Source: Calliopum simillimum (lineage: Eukaryota > Arthropoda > Insecta > Diptera > Lauxaniidae). Taken from it: a stretch of DNA of 64,000 nt. Below the pieces are notes generated by a model. The model was given only the letters and a program-made list of their open reading frames with translations. It was not told the DNA's origin and did not search any database. Positions 7,814-18,865 of the stretch are shown here, one piece after another (position 1 is the stretch's first letter; every line of letters begins with the position of its first letter). The stretch spans positions 496,001 to 560,000 of the forward strand of contig OX638371.1 in assembly GCA_951812925.1 (NCBI GenBank). Direction: 5' to 3'. The position numbers were made by a program, and so were the translations under genes.

Positions 7814-10800
7814 ATGTTTAACTATGGCAGTGCGGCTATGCAAAATATGCGTGAGTATTTTAATTCTTTCGACTTTCAGACAGTTTTACCAGAATATGGG
7901 TCATCTGGATATGTAGAAAACGGTTCTTATAGTTTTTTCTCTAATAAAATATTTCCCATTTGCAAATACTTGATTTCTCGCATGTTTTGCAGTTCCAATT
8001 TTCCAGCAAAATGACAATACTTTATGAACTAAATGACAATACTTTATGAACTAAATGACAATACTTTATGAACTAAATGACAATACTTTATGAACTTGCT
8101 AACTTGCAAAATATGCGTGAGTATTTTAATTCTTTCGACTTTCAGATAGTTTTACCAGAATATGGGTCATCTGGATATGTAGAAAACTGTTCTTATAGTT
8201 TTTTCTCTAATAAAATATTTCCCATTTGCAAATACTTGATTTCTCGCATGTTTTGCAGTTCCAATTTTCCAGCAAAATGACAATACTTTATGAACTAAAT
8301 GACAATACTTTATGAACTAAATGACAATACTTTATGAACTTGCTAACTTGCAAAATATGCGTGAGTATTTTAATTCTTTCGACTTTCAGATAGTTTTACC
8401 AGAATATGGGTCATCTGGATATGTAGAAAACTGTTCTTATAGTTTTTTCTCTAATAAAATATTTCCCATTTGCAAATACTTGATTTCTCGCATGTTTTGC
8501 AGTTCCAATTTTCCAGCAAAATGACAATACTTTATGAACTAAATGACAATACTTTATGAACTAAATGACAATACTTTATGAACTAAATGACAATACTTAA
8601 TGAACTTGCTAACTTGCAAAATATGCGTGAGTATTTGAATTCTTTCGACTTTCAGACAGTTTTACCAGAATATGGGTCATCTGGATATGTAGAAAACGGT
8701 TCTTATAGTTTTTTCTCTAATAAAATATTTCCCATTTGCAAATACTTGATTTCTCGCATGTTTTGCAGTTCCAATTTTCCAGCAAAATGACAATACTTTA
8801 TGAACTAAATGACAATACTTTATGAACTAAATGACAATACTTTATGAACTAAATGACAATACTTTATGAACTTGCTAACTTGCAAAATATGCGTGAGTAT
8901 TTGAATTCTTTCGACTTTCAGACAGTTTTACCAGAATATGGGTCATCTGGATATGTAGAAAACTGTTCTTATAGTTTTTTCTCTAATAAAATATTGGAAC
9001 AATTTTACATCACCGACTGTTGTTGTTTTTTTTTTATTTTTTTTTTGCCCAAATAGGGCTCTGGGAATTAATTACAACAACAACAACCTCTGAGCGCATC
9101 TACTTTCGGAGATATAGCCATCGGAAGATCGGGATATATCTTTTATAAAAATCGATATAAGTTGGGAACCCCTGGATGGATTTCAAAAATATTGGTATCA
9201 TATGAAAGGTATTTTACTGGGCTATATAATTGCCCTGCAAAGCTTTTCAATTTGAGTGATAGTTTTCGAGATATGACAATTTTTCAAAATTTAACCCCTT
9301 TTTTTTCGCAAAAAACCGTAATTTTTCCAAAAAAATGTGTTATTAACCTATAATTTTAATAACTAAATTAGGAAGCCTAATTTATTTCCTTTCATTTGAT
9401 ATACGACATGTATCTGAAATTGCATCATTAATAAATTTTTATAGAAAAAAACAAAAATGGACCAAATCAATTTTCTTCAAATTTGGAACTTTAAACAACA
9501 ACAATGCTAAAACAGACAACAACAACTTTACTACTACTACAACAACAGTAATTTTACATAAGAGTAGGGGTAATTGGGCGGCCTGCGGCCGCAGCTCAGG
9601 ATTTAAAACTCCCAAAAATCCGACACCGGCTTCGCGGCGGCCTTCGGCCGCGGATCAGTCTATAATATATCCAACACATAGTTTGCTAGCCAAATTGCGC
9701 GCGCAATTTTTAATAAAAATTTTAAATTTTTTTAATATAAGTAGCTGATCCTCTTTGTTGTTGTTGTTGTTGTTGTTGTTGTAGTGGTGGTAGTATCCAA
9801 GTTGTTGTTGTTGTAGTAGTTGTTGTTGTTGTTTTTGTTGTAGTTGTTGTTGTTGTTGTTTGTTCTGGCATTGTTATTGTTTAAAGTTCCTAATTTCAAG
9901 AAAATTGATTTGGTCTATTTTTGTTTTTTTTCTATAAAAAGTTATTAATGATACAATTTCAGATACATGTTGTATATCAAATGAAAGGAAATAAATTAGG
10001 CTTCCTAATTTAGTTATTAAAATTATAGGTTAATAACACATTTTTTGGGAAAAATAACGGTTTTTTGCGAAAAAAATGGGGTTAAATTTTGAAAAATTGT
10101 CATATCTCGAAAACAATCACTTAAATTGAAAAACTTTGTAGGGCAATTATATAGCCTGATAAAATACCTTTCATATGACACCAATATTTTTGAAATCCAT
10201 CCAGGGGTTCCCAACTTATACCGATTTTTATAAAAGATATATCCCGATCTTCCGATGGCTATATCTCCGAAAGTAGATGCGCTCAGAGGTTGTTGTTGTT
10301 GTTGTTGTAATTAATTCCCAGAGCCCTATTTGGGCAAAAAAAAATAAAAAAAAACAACAACAGTCGGTGATGTAACATTAAGCCAAAATATTTCCCATTT
10401 GCAAATACTTGATTTCTCGCATGTTTTGCAGTTCCGCTCTTCAGCAACATAGCAAACACTGCTGCGCCAAATCAACCAAACTTCATGTCCCAATTGGTTG
10501 CTGCTATGTCCACTGTAGCCGGCGCTTCTACCAATAACAGCCACATACCTACTGCTGCCCTTAGTACACCTTCAACTTCTTCAAACTCTATTTACTCTTT
10601 TAATCGACGTGAAAAAACGCCAGAGGCGCCACCTGCACCCAGACTTTCAGAATGTTTGGATGAAAACAAACTCAAGGTAAAATCCCAGGGTCAGGGTGCC
10701 TTACCTATGGACCTGGAAAATGATGTCGAAATAGACCTCACCGATTCAACTAAAACAAACACAACAGGAAAATCTGAACAGCAGCTGAGTAAGGCTTCCG

Positions 10801-13800
10801 ACCCTACTTTACTGTTTAATGGAGCAATGACTGGTGGCGTTAACGCAGCTACGAGCTATATGTTTTTCCCAACAAGCGCTGGATCAATGATTATGGATCA
10901 TTCTGCAATGATGGGAGCTGCAATGCAACAAATGCAAGGCTTCAGTGGCTTTTTGTCTGGTACAAACGATGGCAGTGTTACCGCAGATAACATAACGGAA
11001 GCAGGTAGGTATTTATTTGATTTAAACGAAAGATAATGTTCACAACATATTCCTGTTGCTATTCAGGAGTCTATAATCCGAATAAAGAAGTAGTCAAGAC
11101 TAAAAACTGCATAATGTTTCCTCCAAATCCAAATGCTCCCCCACCTACAATTCGTGAACGCCCGCCTGGCTGTCGCACAGTATTCGTTGGCGGCTTACCT
11201 GAGAATATCACTGAGGATATAATACGAGAGGTATTTGAGTCTTGTGGCGAGATAACAACATTGCGCATGTCTAAAAAAAAGTTTTGCCATATCCGTTATC
11301 GTCACGAAACGTCAATTGATCGCGCTATTTATTTGTCCGGCTATCGAATTCGTATATCTAATACTGGACCGGATAAAGGGTCGTTTGATCCTACAAACTT
11401 CGGACGCTTACATGTCGATTATGCTCAAGCCCGCGATGATCAATACGATTACGAATGCAAACAGCGTCAACTGCAACGTGAACAACGTCATCGCGACCTT
11501 GTCGCACTTGACCGAAATCGATCCCAATCACCGCCAACGCAGCCGCACTATACCGACCACGAAGCTTCGCTGGTATCGGAGAGCTTGCGCAGCAACGACT
11601 CTTTTATTAAGGCTGTACAGACAATTAGCATTTGGCTGGAACGCGGAGACTGCACGAAGCGTAATGCGAACATATTCTACTCAATGATACAAAGCACGCA
11701 CGCGCATGTACGTCGATTACACACAGAAAAACAACAACTTGAAGAGGACTTAAAGAAGGCCCGCGAGAGTTACCGCAAGCAGATGTTAATTATGTCCAAA
11801 CAATGTAAGTAGCACTATGGAATGGTTTTTAAGAGAACATCTATAGCAAAGTTCAGTTGATTAAAAAGCTTAGATACTTAAATGAGAAAAAGAAAACACA
11901 TACTGCAAGTACTCGCCTAGAGGCATTGCAATTTCTTGTGATTCTTTTTGAAAAATTAGCGAAATCATAATATATAATATACGTTTTATACCTAGAATTT
12001 GTTCTTTAGGGCGTTTTATAACCTTTTCAGTGCTTTTTTAAATGTATTCGCTTCAGATTGAAAAGCATCTAATTACAAACCTTTCAAACACAATTTTTAT
12101 TTTTTTTGAACCTGAAATATTAACTGTTATGGAAATGTAATTTTTGTATCAGAGATTACAAACTCCTTCTTATGTATCGGTATCGGTATAAAGGTAAACG
12201 TTTTAAATGAAATTTCCTCTTTGAATCAGAACAAGGTTTGTAAAAATTATTTGCCAAAATTCTGAGAAATAATCTTTTAAGTATAAAAGTCATAGTCAAG
12301 TCTCCAACCCAAAGGTTTTCTGTTGGATTTTCTCAAACACTGAACAGATAGGTAAACGATCAAAATTTTAGTTAATAATATAAATTACATAGCAGACATT
12401 GTAGTTTTTAATTGCTGCTGCTGTTGATTATTATAAGAAAAAAAAAAAAAAAAAAATGATTTTTTGTACAAAATCGTAAAATGTAAACCAACCAAAACAA
12501 AACTACCCTTTCCCCCTTATTCAGTCACTCAGATTGAAAAAGTGTTCAATGCTGCTAGTCACAAGAAGGTTTGGGACCATTTCTCGAAAGCTCAAAGAAA
12601 AAACATCGACCAATGGAAAAAACTGGCCACGGTACGTACAAAGCGCAGCAACGCAATATTTCTAAATGTTAATTTTGTATTTACCGGATTTGCACTTGTA
12701 TTTGTAAAATATAAATTAAAATAGTTTAACTATACATAATGCATCTTTTTGATATATTTTTGTGTTGTTTATTTGTATATAACTGCAAACGCACCTAACA
12801 GCTTTAATTTAATTTGTAGATAAATATATGAGGGGTATAGAAGCAAAGAAGACAATCTCCATTTTTTTCATGAATGCATCTGAAAATGCCATCTAGTTGC
12901 ATTTGATCTAAGCTTGTTATCAGTGAAATTTGCAATACCAAATACGTCTCTATCCAATATATATCTAAGGTTGAAAACTGCCAATCAAAGCAAAAGCTGC
13001 AATCTCCAATAGAGATTGCTGCCTTTGCTTTGATTTCTAAACTTCTTAAGCAAAACTTCTTAGAGCTCCACCAAAAAATAATATTATTTTTTCACCATTT
13101 TTATTGGTTTTAGCAACTAATGAAATCATGTGCCTAATTTCAGCGATTATTACAAACCTAGCAATTTCCACTTGATTGAATCAAATACGACAATCTCCTA
13201 ATTTCCTATCGAATTTGTCCATAAACTACTTTGAGGATTTGATTCAAACTTGGTTTACATCCTCATCTTACTTTATTCTACAGAATTGCAAAACATACAG
13301 TATACTAAATTCGTGTATCTTCAGGGATACACGTTTTTGTTAGTTTTCACAAAATTGAAAAAAGTGGAGATTGTCGCCTTTGCTTCTATACCCCTCATAT
13401 GTTTTTTGAGAACATTCATCACCACAAAATTATCTTTTCGTATAATTGATTATTGGCCCTATGCTCCTCCTAGGAGTTAAAGGAGAATACATACATAATT
13501 GATTGATTGATAATTTAGTACTAAATTCATGAAGGTTGATTTTATTATTTTAATGCCAAATATCATTCAGTAAGCTGCTTTTTTATTATACTAAGTAGCA
13601 ATATGCCATTTCACAATATTGCATGTGTGGTAATTTATGTGTACTAATTCTGATAGTAGTTGTTAAAAAAGATACACTTGCATCAAATATGACATTTCAG
13701 TACCAATCTATGAAGTGGTAATTTTTTCGATGAAATATTTGTTTAAATGTTTTTTCCAAATAACAAATTTTTCTCTGGTTTTAACGCTTATTTTGTTTCT

Positions 13801-16800
13801 TTATCTCAAATTGTTAATTTTTTTTTTCTTTATGAGATTCCACGGTCTTTAATCTGTATATATAACTTATTTTAAGTACTGAGATGCAGTGCTGAAACTG
13901 TAATCAAATTTATTAATTTATTTTAATTGTTTTTCGTGAAAAAATTCGATGAGCAAAAACGGTAAATGAAGTAAACATAAAAATGTAAAATGTGGTGGGT
14001 AAACTTCGCTATTTTGCATCTTTAAAAATTTGAAGCACAGATATTGTATGAGCTCCACACAAAAAAGAAGCTATGTATCAGTACCATTATAAGTAGAATT
14101 TCCGTAGAACATAACATACTATTAAGTGAAACTTTTAACTTATATTAGATTATGCGTTGGTGCATAACGATGTAATTTTTAATTTGGAGTTTTTAATTAA
14201 TTTACATCAAAACCATTTAAATTCCTTAATATCATTACCAAACATTCATATTTAAGTTAATTTAATTTGTTTTACCTAGGTAAGTACAGAACACATTATT
14301 TAATTTTAGTAAAATAATTTAAATCAAAGTCAAAAAATTAATAATGCAAAATGATTATCAATAACTCTGATGTATAAAATTGTATAATTTAAAAATGTTG
14401 TTTATGAGAGTTTTTTAATTCTTTCCATTACAAAATATCAGGAACTTCGGTCCATACAGATTGAGGACGATGAAATGGAAATATCAGATGAAGATTGCGA
14501 AATTCACATTAGCAGCAGCAAGCGAGCGCGTTACGAATCAAATGAAAATTTAAAGGTTCATAACACTTGATTTTAAACCTGTTCTCTGCTCCTTCATCTT
14601 CGATTTCTTTAAATGTTTTTTGTGAGGAAACATTGATTAAAAAGTATTGAACCACGATAACTTTAGTGAAATGTTAGACATTAGTCAAGTGTAAGTAGAA
14701 GCGGTCGAAATTGGCGGCCTTGGCGCGGGCGATCTTGTCCAAAAAATTATGTCACAAATTAAGGAGAGGAGGATCTCGAAAATTGTGACCACACAAATTC
14801 AACTCTAAGAACTTAAAATTTAAAAAAGGAAAATTATGTATTTGTATTTATAATACAAAATTAATAGCTTTTTTTTTGCCAACACTTTATTCTTGTGGTC
14901 AAAATTCGAACATTCCAATTTGATTTTAAAGGGAACAAGCATATATTTTCTCCTAAGGGGCGTGGCACTGTTCGCTATAAAAAAAGTTTTTATGTCATCA
15001 TTCGGGGTACGATGAAACGCGAAAAGTTTTTAATTTCTATCCTTATGGATTTAGCCATGGCAGTGTACTTTCACACAACGCCCATTAAAAACCAGTTCTT
15101 TTGTTCGTCCTTATTGCAGTGTTTTAACCGTGAAAGAGTATTTTTAATTTTGAGGCGTGGCACCGCTTACTTAAAAAAATAAATATCATATTATCGTTTC
15201 TTAGTGCTTACCCTATCTCCATACCGAATTTCGTAAAAATCGATGTAAATCGGAAAATTTAATGCTCCTCTTCATAACCTTTCAAAGAAAAAAAAAAAAA
15301 AAAAAAACTAGTACGAGGGCTGCTATATATATTTCTGGCCTAGGCAACTCACAACGTTTTGATGTACAAGTGCTATTTGTTTTCTTTACAGTAAGTTAAG
15401 AAAATTAATTTTTCCATTGATAATTTAAGCGATTGATAAATTATGGGGTTTACAACGAGAACAAACGTTTTTTACAACTAAGTGTTCATGCAAAATCGAA
15501 TGTTGAACTAATGCCCAAAGATGCCTCTATCTCACGGTATGTCACATGACGATCTTGCATTATCAGTTAACGCACGACATCAATGTTCTCTGGCACAACG
15601 GCCGTTTTTGGACGACCTTCACGGAATTCGCCTTTGAGCGAGCGTCGGCCACGATTGAATTCATTAAACCAGTTTTTCACAGTGCTATGAGATGGTGCTT
15701 CATCGCCATACAAAGATTTAAGTTCATCGATGCGCTCTTGTCGTGATAATCCACGTCGAAAGTTGTGAAAAATGTTGTTTTAGTTGAAAAAAAAAACTCT
15801 TTCAGTATAGTATTTTGAAACTTTTGCTTATATGGGAGGTGCCACTCCATTTCACTCAATTTGCGAGCTTTCATTTATAATTCTTAGTGCCTGAGTCAAC
15901 TTTGGTTCGAATATCTCAAAAAACGCTTTAGGTATAGCGTTTTGAAGCTTTTGCTTGTATGGGAGGTGCCACGCCCTCTTGTCCGAGTTCACTCAGTTTT
16001 TTCTCAGAGCTTGCGTTTACAATTCGTAGTATTTGTGTGTATTTTGGTTGCATTGTCGTGAAAAATACTCCTAAAATTGAATTTTAAATATATTTTTTGT
16101 ATGGGCGGTAGGCGTGTCCGTTGCCCGATTTTACTAATTTTCAATACCCCGAGCTAACTTTGACGACGGAGGAATTATCTTGCTCAGTTTTCCCAAAAAG
16201 TGTATTTCAACACAAAGTCAGCCAGCCAGACAGACAGACGGACATAGTTATATCGACTCAGGAGGTGACGCTGATCAAGAATATATATACTTTTCTACAT
16301 TTGCCACGCCTCCTCTGCGTTACAAACGGAAGGACAAAGTGGGCGTAGGGTATAAAAAAATATGTAACCCGTTTATTTTGAAAGTGGCCTAAGTCCATTT
16401 CGGAGCAAAAGTAATGTCATAATATGAATTAGCTGGCATTTTGTTCAGAACGAATAAAATTGAATTCTGTCTTTACAGAAAGTTTACCATATTGTGTGAA
16501 ATTAATGGCGTTAAGCTTAAAAAATAGTATCGGGCAAAAAACTGATTATTACGGCACATAATATGAATGACATTACTCATATATATATATGTTGCAACAG
16601 GCATATAAACAGGGACTGGACCGATTTCGTTTGCATATTTGTACCTATATATTGATTAGAGCTTTGAATTATAGGTATTATTATTAAAAAAAAGTTTTTG
16701 AGAACCATTAGGGTGCTATTCCGACGTTCAACTTTAAATAACTTATTGAACATTTCTAAGAAATTACGTGAGCCGCATCTAAATTTAACAAATACATAGA

Positions 16801-18014
16801 TGCTTAATTTCAACACTAAAACAAAGTTAGATAAAATTATCTAAAGTTATCGTGGTTTAAGTAAACCATGCATTCACAAAGTAACATAAATTAGATGAAG
16901 TCGAAAAATTGGACTAAAATCATATCAATCCATAAGCATGAATGAGCGTATGTATAACGATATCATTGTATATATTTTTATTGAAGGAAGAAAATGATTC
17001 ACTGCGTTGTCAACTCGAAGCATTGAGAAATGAAATGTCATTGGAACGGACTGATACCAAATACGACAGGGATTTTTGTGAGAAACAAATAAAAGTTCTA
17101 CAGGAAACAATTCGAAACATGCAAACATTTCTTATGCAAACTAAATTAAAGGAACAAAAGGATGCTAAAACTATCGAGCAGTTAGAGCACAAATTGAAAG
17201 AATCTGCGGTAAAGCAGTTGCTATTAAAAACTAAAATTAGACAAACCACAGATAAATTGAAGGAGCAGGAAAACTCTTCGCGGAACTCTGAGACCAGCGA
17301 ATTTATAATAGATGAAACTGAACTTGAAGAAGAAGATGAAAAGTTGGCAACAATCGAAAAGGAATCTAAGCAGAAAAATAGGACAAAATCCGAAAGTGAT
17401 GAGAAAAATGAAGTCAAACAGCAAACAATAAATATCAATAATCAAGTTCATCAAGAAACTAAATGTATTGTAGTTGAAATACAGGACGATATTGAAATAG
17501 TCGAAGAGATTCCCGAAGTCAAAAAAGTGATTACAGCTAACTACAGTGAGAATCATCCTAAAACTGAGGTGAATTGAGTACAAAAATTAAAAACTTTAAT
17601 GCAACTGCAAATCTATATTTTAGGCTAAAAAAGACCATATAAAAGGTATTGAACAAGAACAAGAAGTTAATGCACAAAGTCTCTGTACGGTAAGAAGCCC
17701 CAGTTATTTTTGTAAAACATTCGTTGTATAAATGTGAAATTTTACAGTTGGACCTTAATGAAGCGCGCATTATTGCTCTGGCCGCTGCTTTTTTAATTGT
17801 CCATCCGTATGGTGTTAAAAGTGATTGCATTCTGGAATATATAAAGAGCATCATTGAGCCCTGTAGAACCAATGTGGATGACATTGCGGATATACTCAGA
17901 AAATATCCCAACCTTTTTAGTCAAGATGCAAAAAATGAACAGACTAATGATATTAAAATTAAATGGAAATTCTGTGGTTTCGCAACAGATGAAATCAAAG
18001 AAAATCCTGAGTAG
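7814..18014 (+). CDS. ENOX-family protein (ecto-NOX disulfide-thiol exchanger-like), 8 coding exons
   Basis: Coding exons: 7814-7850, 10432-11004, 11067-11804, 12525-12631, 14442-14555, 16987-17568, 17624-17689, 17748-18014. All join in frame at GT..AG sites to give 827 residues. The protein matches vertebrate ENOX1/ENOX2 from the middle to the C-terminus. PPNPNAPPPTIRERPPGC leads into an RRM (about 240-320; RNP2 TVFVGGL, RNP1 KKFCHIRY). Then come ARDDQYDYECKQRQ, HVRRLHTEKQQLEED, the hallmark WDHFSKAQRKNID, ELRSIQIEDDEMEISDE and EENDSLRCQLEALRNE, a long charged coiled coil (exon 6), and a terminal VHPYG..KWKFCGF domain. The N-terminal 200 residues are Ser/Thr/Met-rich and poorly conserved. 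ENOX proteins are described as cell-surface hydroquinone/NADH oxidases with disulfide-thiol exchange activity; the cellular role of fly members is unclear. No signal peptide is visible. Start choice: first ATG of a short exon with a GTGAGT donor. Introns 1, 4 and 5 are enlarged by transposons. A possible poly(A) signal lies at 18268. Confidence 0.9.
7841..8995 (+). repeat. Tandem array of 244/266-bp units copying both splice sites of ENOX intron 1
   Basis: Donor sites (ATATGC|GTGAGT) recur at 7851, 8117, 8361, 8627 and 8893. Acceptors (GTTTTGCAG|TTCC) recur at 7992/7993, 8258/8259, 8502/8503 and 8768/8769, and once more at the true exon 2 (10431/10432). Each copy of the 142-base intron is identical or nearly so. 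Between acceptor and donor lie four pseudo-exons (7993-8116, 8259-8360, 8503-8626, 8769-8892) of 124, 102, 124 and 124 bases, containing three or four copies of a 22-base minisatellite AAATGACAATACTTTATGAA(CT). One 22-base unit explains the 244 versus 266 spacing. Confidence 0.9.
9560..9665 (+). repeat. GC-rich double-hairpin module
   Basis: Within AT-rich surroundings, GCGGCCTGCGGCCGC (a GCGGCC/GGCCGC stem) and GCGGCCTTCGGCCGC are separated by about 50 bp that include CTCAGGATTTAAA and CCGACACCGGCTTCGC. The same module, in either orientation, recurs several times between 36.3 and 38.8 kb. Function unknown. Confidence 0.8.
9755..9862 (+). repeat. (TTG)n microsatellite
   Basis: An imperfect TTG/GTT tract in the loop of the intronic fold-back element. 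Complementary CAA-rich stretches at 9495-9550 and 9073-9085 allow further pairing. Confidence 0.85.
11805..12524 (+). other. ENOX intron 3, no recognised element
   Basis: A 720-base AT-rich intron with a GTAAGT donor and a pyrimidine-rich acceptor (CTTTCCCCCTTATTCAG). Only an A-homopolymer at 12438-12456 stands out. Confidence 0.6.
12826..13401. mobile_element. MITE in ENOX intron 4 with repeated internal motif
   Basis: The ends are inverted copies of ATATGAGGGGTATAGAAGC followed by AAAG..GACAATCTCCA. The centre (about 12985-13040) is itself palindromic around AATCTCCAATAGAGATT, so the AAAGC..AATCTCC motif appears four times in alternating orientation. About 575 bp, no coding capacity. The target duplication is unclear. 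Confidence 0.65.
13480..14441 (+). other. Rest of ENOX intron 4, no recognised element
   Basis: AT-rich intron sequence with no open frame, inverted repeat or recognised repeat. It ends in the acceptor ATATCAG before exon 5. Confidence 0.5.
14700..15302. repeat. Diverged copy of the 'GGGGCGTGGCAC' dispersed repeat
   Basis: The repeat contains TAAGGGGCGTGGCACTGTTC and, at 15190-15290, the passage around CCCTATCTCCATACCGAATT. Both correspond to the tandem units at 57.9-58.7 kb. A matching end (CGATTTCGTTTGC near 16625) lies beyond the mariner and mini-me insertions, so this copy may be split by them. Confidence 0.5.
15303..15780 (-). pseudogene. Mariner transposase fragment (N-terminal HTH region)
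   Basis: Read on the minus strand (about 15752 down to 15455), the sequence encodes RGLSRQERIDELKSLYGDEA, then PSHSTVKNWFNEFNRGRRS, EGRPKTAVVPENIDVVR, a stop, and QDRHVTYREIEASLGISST. This is the paired helix-turn-helix DNA-binding half of a mariner transposase. The catalytic half is absent and there are at least two stops. The TACGAGGGCTGCTAT sequence at 15311 resembles a mariner terminal repeat. It lies in ENOX intron 5. Confidence 0.75.
15781..16366 (-). mobile_element. Mini-me/DINE-1-like element, reverse orientation
   Basis: On the minus strand it reads TACCCTACGCCCACTTTGTCC, GTAACGCAGAGGAGGCGTGG, a TATATATA tract, CTTGATCAGCGTCACCTCCT, GAGTCGATATAACTATGTCC, then GTCTG/CTGG repeats and GGACACGCCTACCGCCCATA. 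Other copies are at 38781, 41501 and 45457. It is joined directly to the mariner fragment. Its stretch at 16040-16100 shows the site unoccupied by the hAT element found at 39101. Confidence 0.7.
16395..16640. repeat. MITE relative and repeat end in ENOX intron 5
   Basis: 16395-16577 is a diverged member of the GAGCAAAAGTAATGTCATAA family (see 7215-7404). 16590-16650 carries AACAGGGACTGGACCGATTT, matching the ends of the repeats at 58675 and 47450. Confidence 0.5.
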
Positions 18015-18400
18015 ATTTGGCTTGTTTTCTTTAAATTAAAAAAAATTCTATTATTTATTTAAAATTATCTTCCAATTTATGGTTTAGTCTATCAAATGTT
18101 AACTTTTTTTGTTTTGATTAATACATACAATTCTAACTTCAGTTATTAAAACTAATGGAAAATAATATTAGTATGTACATAAGCAAAGGTTGGCAAGGGG
18201 TACCCCTAGAGAACAAAGTTCACATGTATACAAAATGTGAGCATAAAATTTTATTTCTATGTCAAAAAATAAAAATATTTTCATTCAGTATGAATCGAGC
18301 AGTCGACTGAGAAAGTCGATTTGCGTCATCTATACGTAAAATATGTACAAAAAAAAAAATTTATTAATTGCGATTAGGCTATAATTTTTAAGAATCTTGG
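18015..18400 (+). other. ENOX 3' UTR and flank
   Basis: AT-rich sequence after the ENOX stop codon with a candidate poly(A) signal AATAAA at 18268-18273. No gene was seen. Confidence 0.4.
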
Positions 18401-18539
18401 CGTGATAGAGAATAAGAATTCTATGAAGAAAATTACTTCAGATACGACCCACTGCTGTTTTATTATTGCAGAAGGACTTGCTAGGAAAGGGTCTTCAACT
18501 GACACAATTTCTAAAACATATGTTATGAAACCACTTGCA

Positions 18540-18865
18540 TTGACTCAAAATATATTTTGTGGGCTAATCTAAGATGGTCTGATTTGACAACATGTTCTAC
18601 GTCGAAGGCGATATGGCCACATTATGACGCTAGTAGAACAAGAAGAATTATCTCATTAGATAGGAGATGCCTCTGAATTTTATGGGTCATTACAGGGCAC
18701 TATTTTATACGCAGAGATTCGATCTCACTGACGTAAGACATCTTTGTAGCATTTGTAAAGATACTGACGTCGAAGAGTTCATTCTTCATTTCTCTTGCAG
18801 ATTTCGCTCAAAAGAGCCCCAAACTATTTTACAGTTTATAAACAATTCGAAATGGTTCTTATAAT
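18540..18865 (+). pseudogene. 3' remnant of an R1/I/LOA-like non-LTR retrotransposon
   Basis: Reading across frames on the plus strand, WPHYDASRTRRIISLDRRCL is followed after a stop by VITGHYFIRRDS, and in another frame by LCSICKDTDVEEFILHFSC. This resembles the conserved C-terminal segment after RNase H in I/R1/LOA-type ORF2 proteins (…TGH….C..C…E…HF.C). Frameshifts and stops show it is dead. Upstream domains are not recognisable. Confidence 0.55.

Larger units (their letters stand above)
8996..10384. mobile_element. Fold-back transposon in ENOX intron 1, with 8-bp target duplication
   Basis: 1389 bp flanked by AAAATATT at 8988-8995 and 10385-10392. The uninterrupted site is visible in the other array units. 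The ends share TTACATCACCGACTGTTG in inverted orientation, and the arms (about 9010-9490 and 9890-10375) are near-perfect inverted repeats. The centre holds a GC-rich hairpin module and a (TTG)n tract. There is no transposase. An 8-bp duplication fits the hAT or P superfamilies (P includes the fold-back Galileo), but the terminal bases do not match the usual hAT CAGRG, so the superfamily is left open. Confidence 0.85.

Noticed and set aside
7814..9056. Series of nearly identical 66-67-codon frames that look like a tandem gene family
   Set aside because: They read through the GTGAGT donor and intron copy of the ENOX exon 1 duplication. The coding part is only the first 12-13 codons of each.
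9560..9665. GC-rich segment as bacterial contamination or vector sequence
   Set aside because: It is embedded in a fold-back transposon with a proper target duplication and recurs in another locus of the window.
17010..17583. Long minus-strand frames of 119-142 codons opposite ENOX exon 6
   Set aside because: They are antisense shadows of the coiled-coil exon; their Ser/Phe/Cys-rich composition mirrors Glu/Lys codons.
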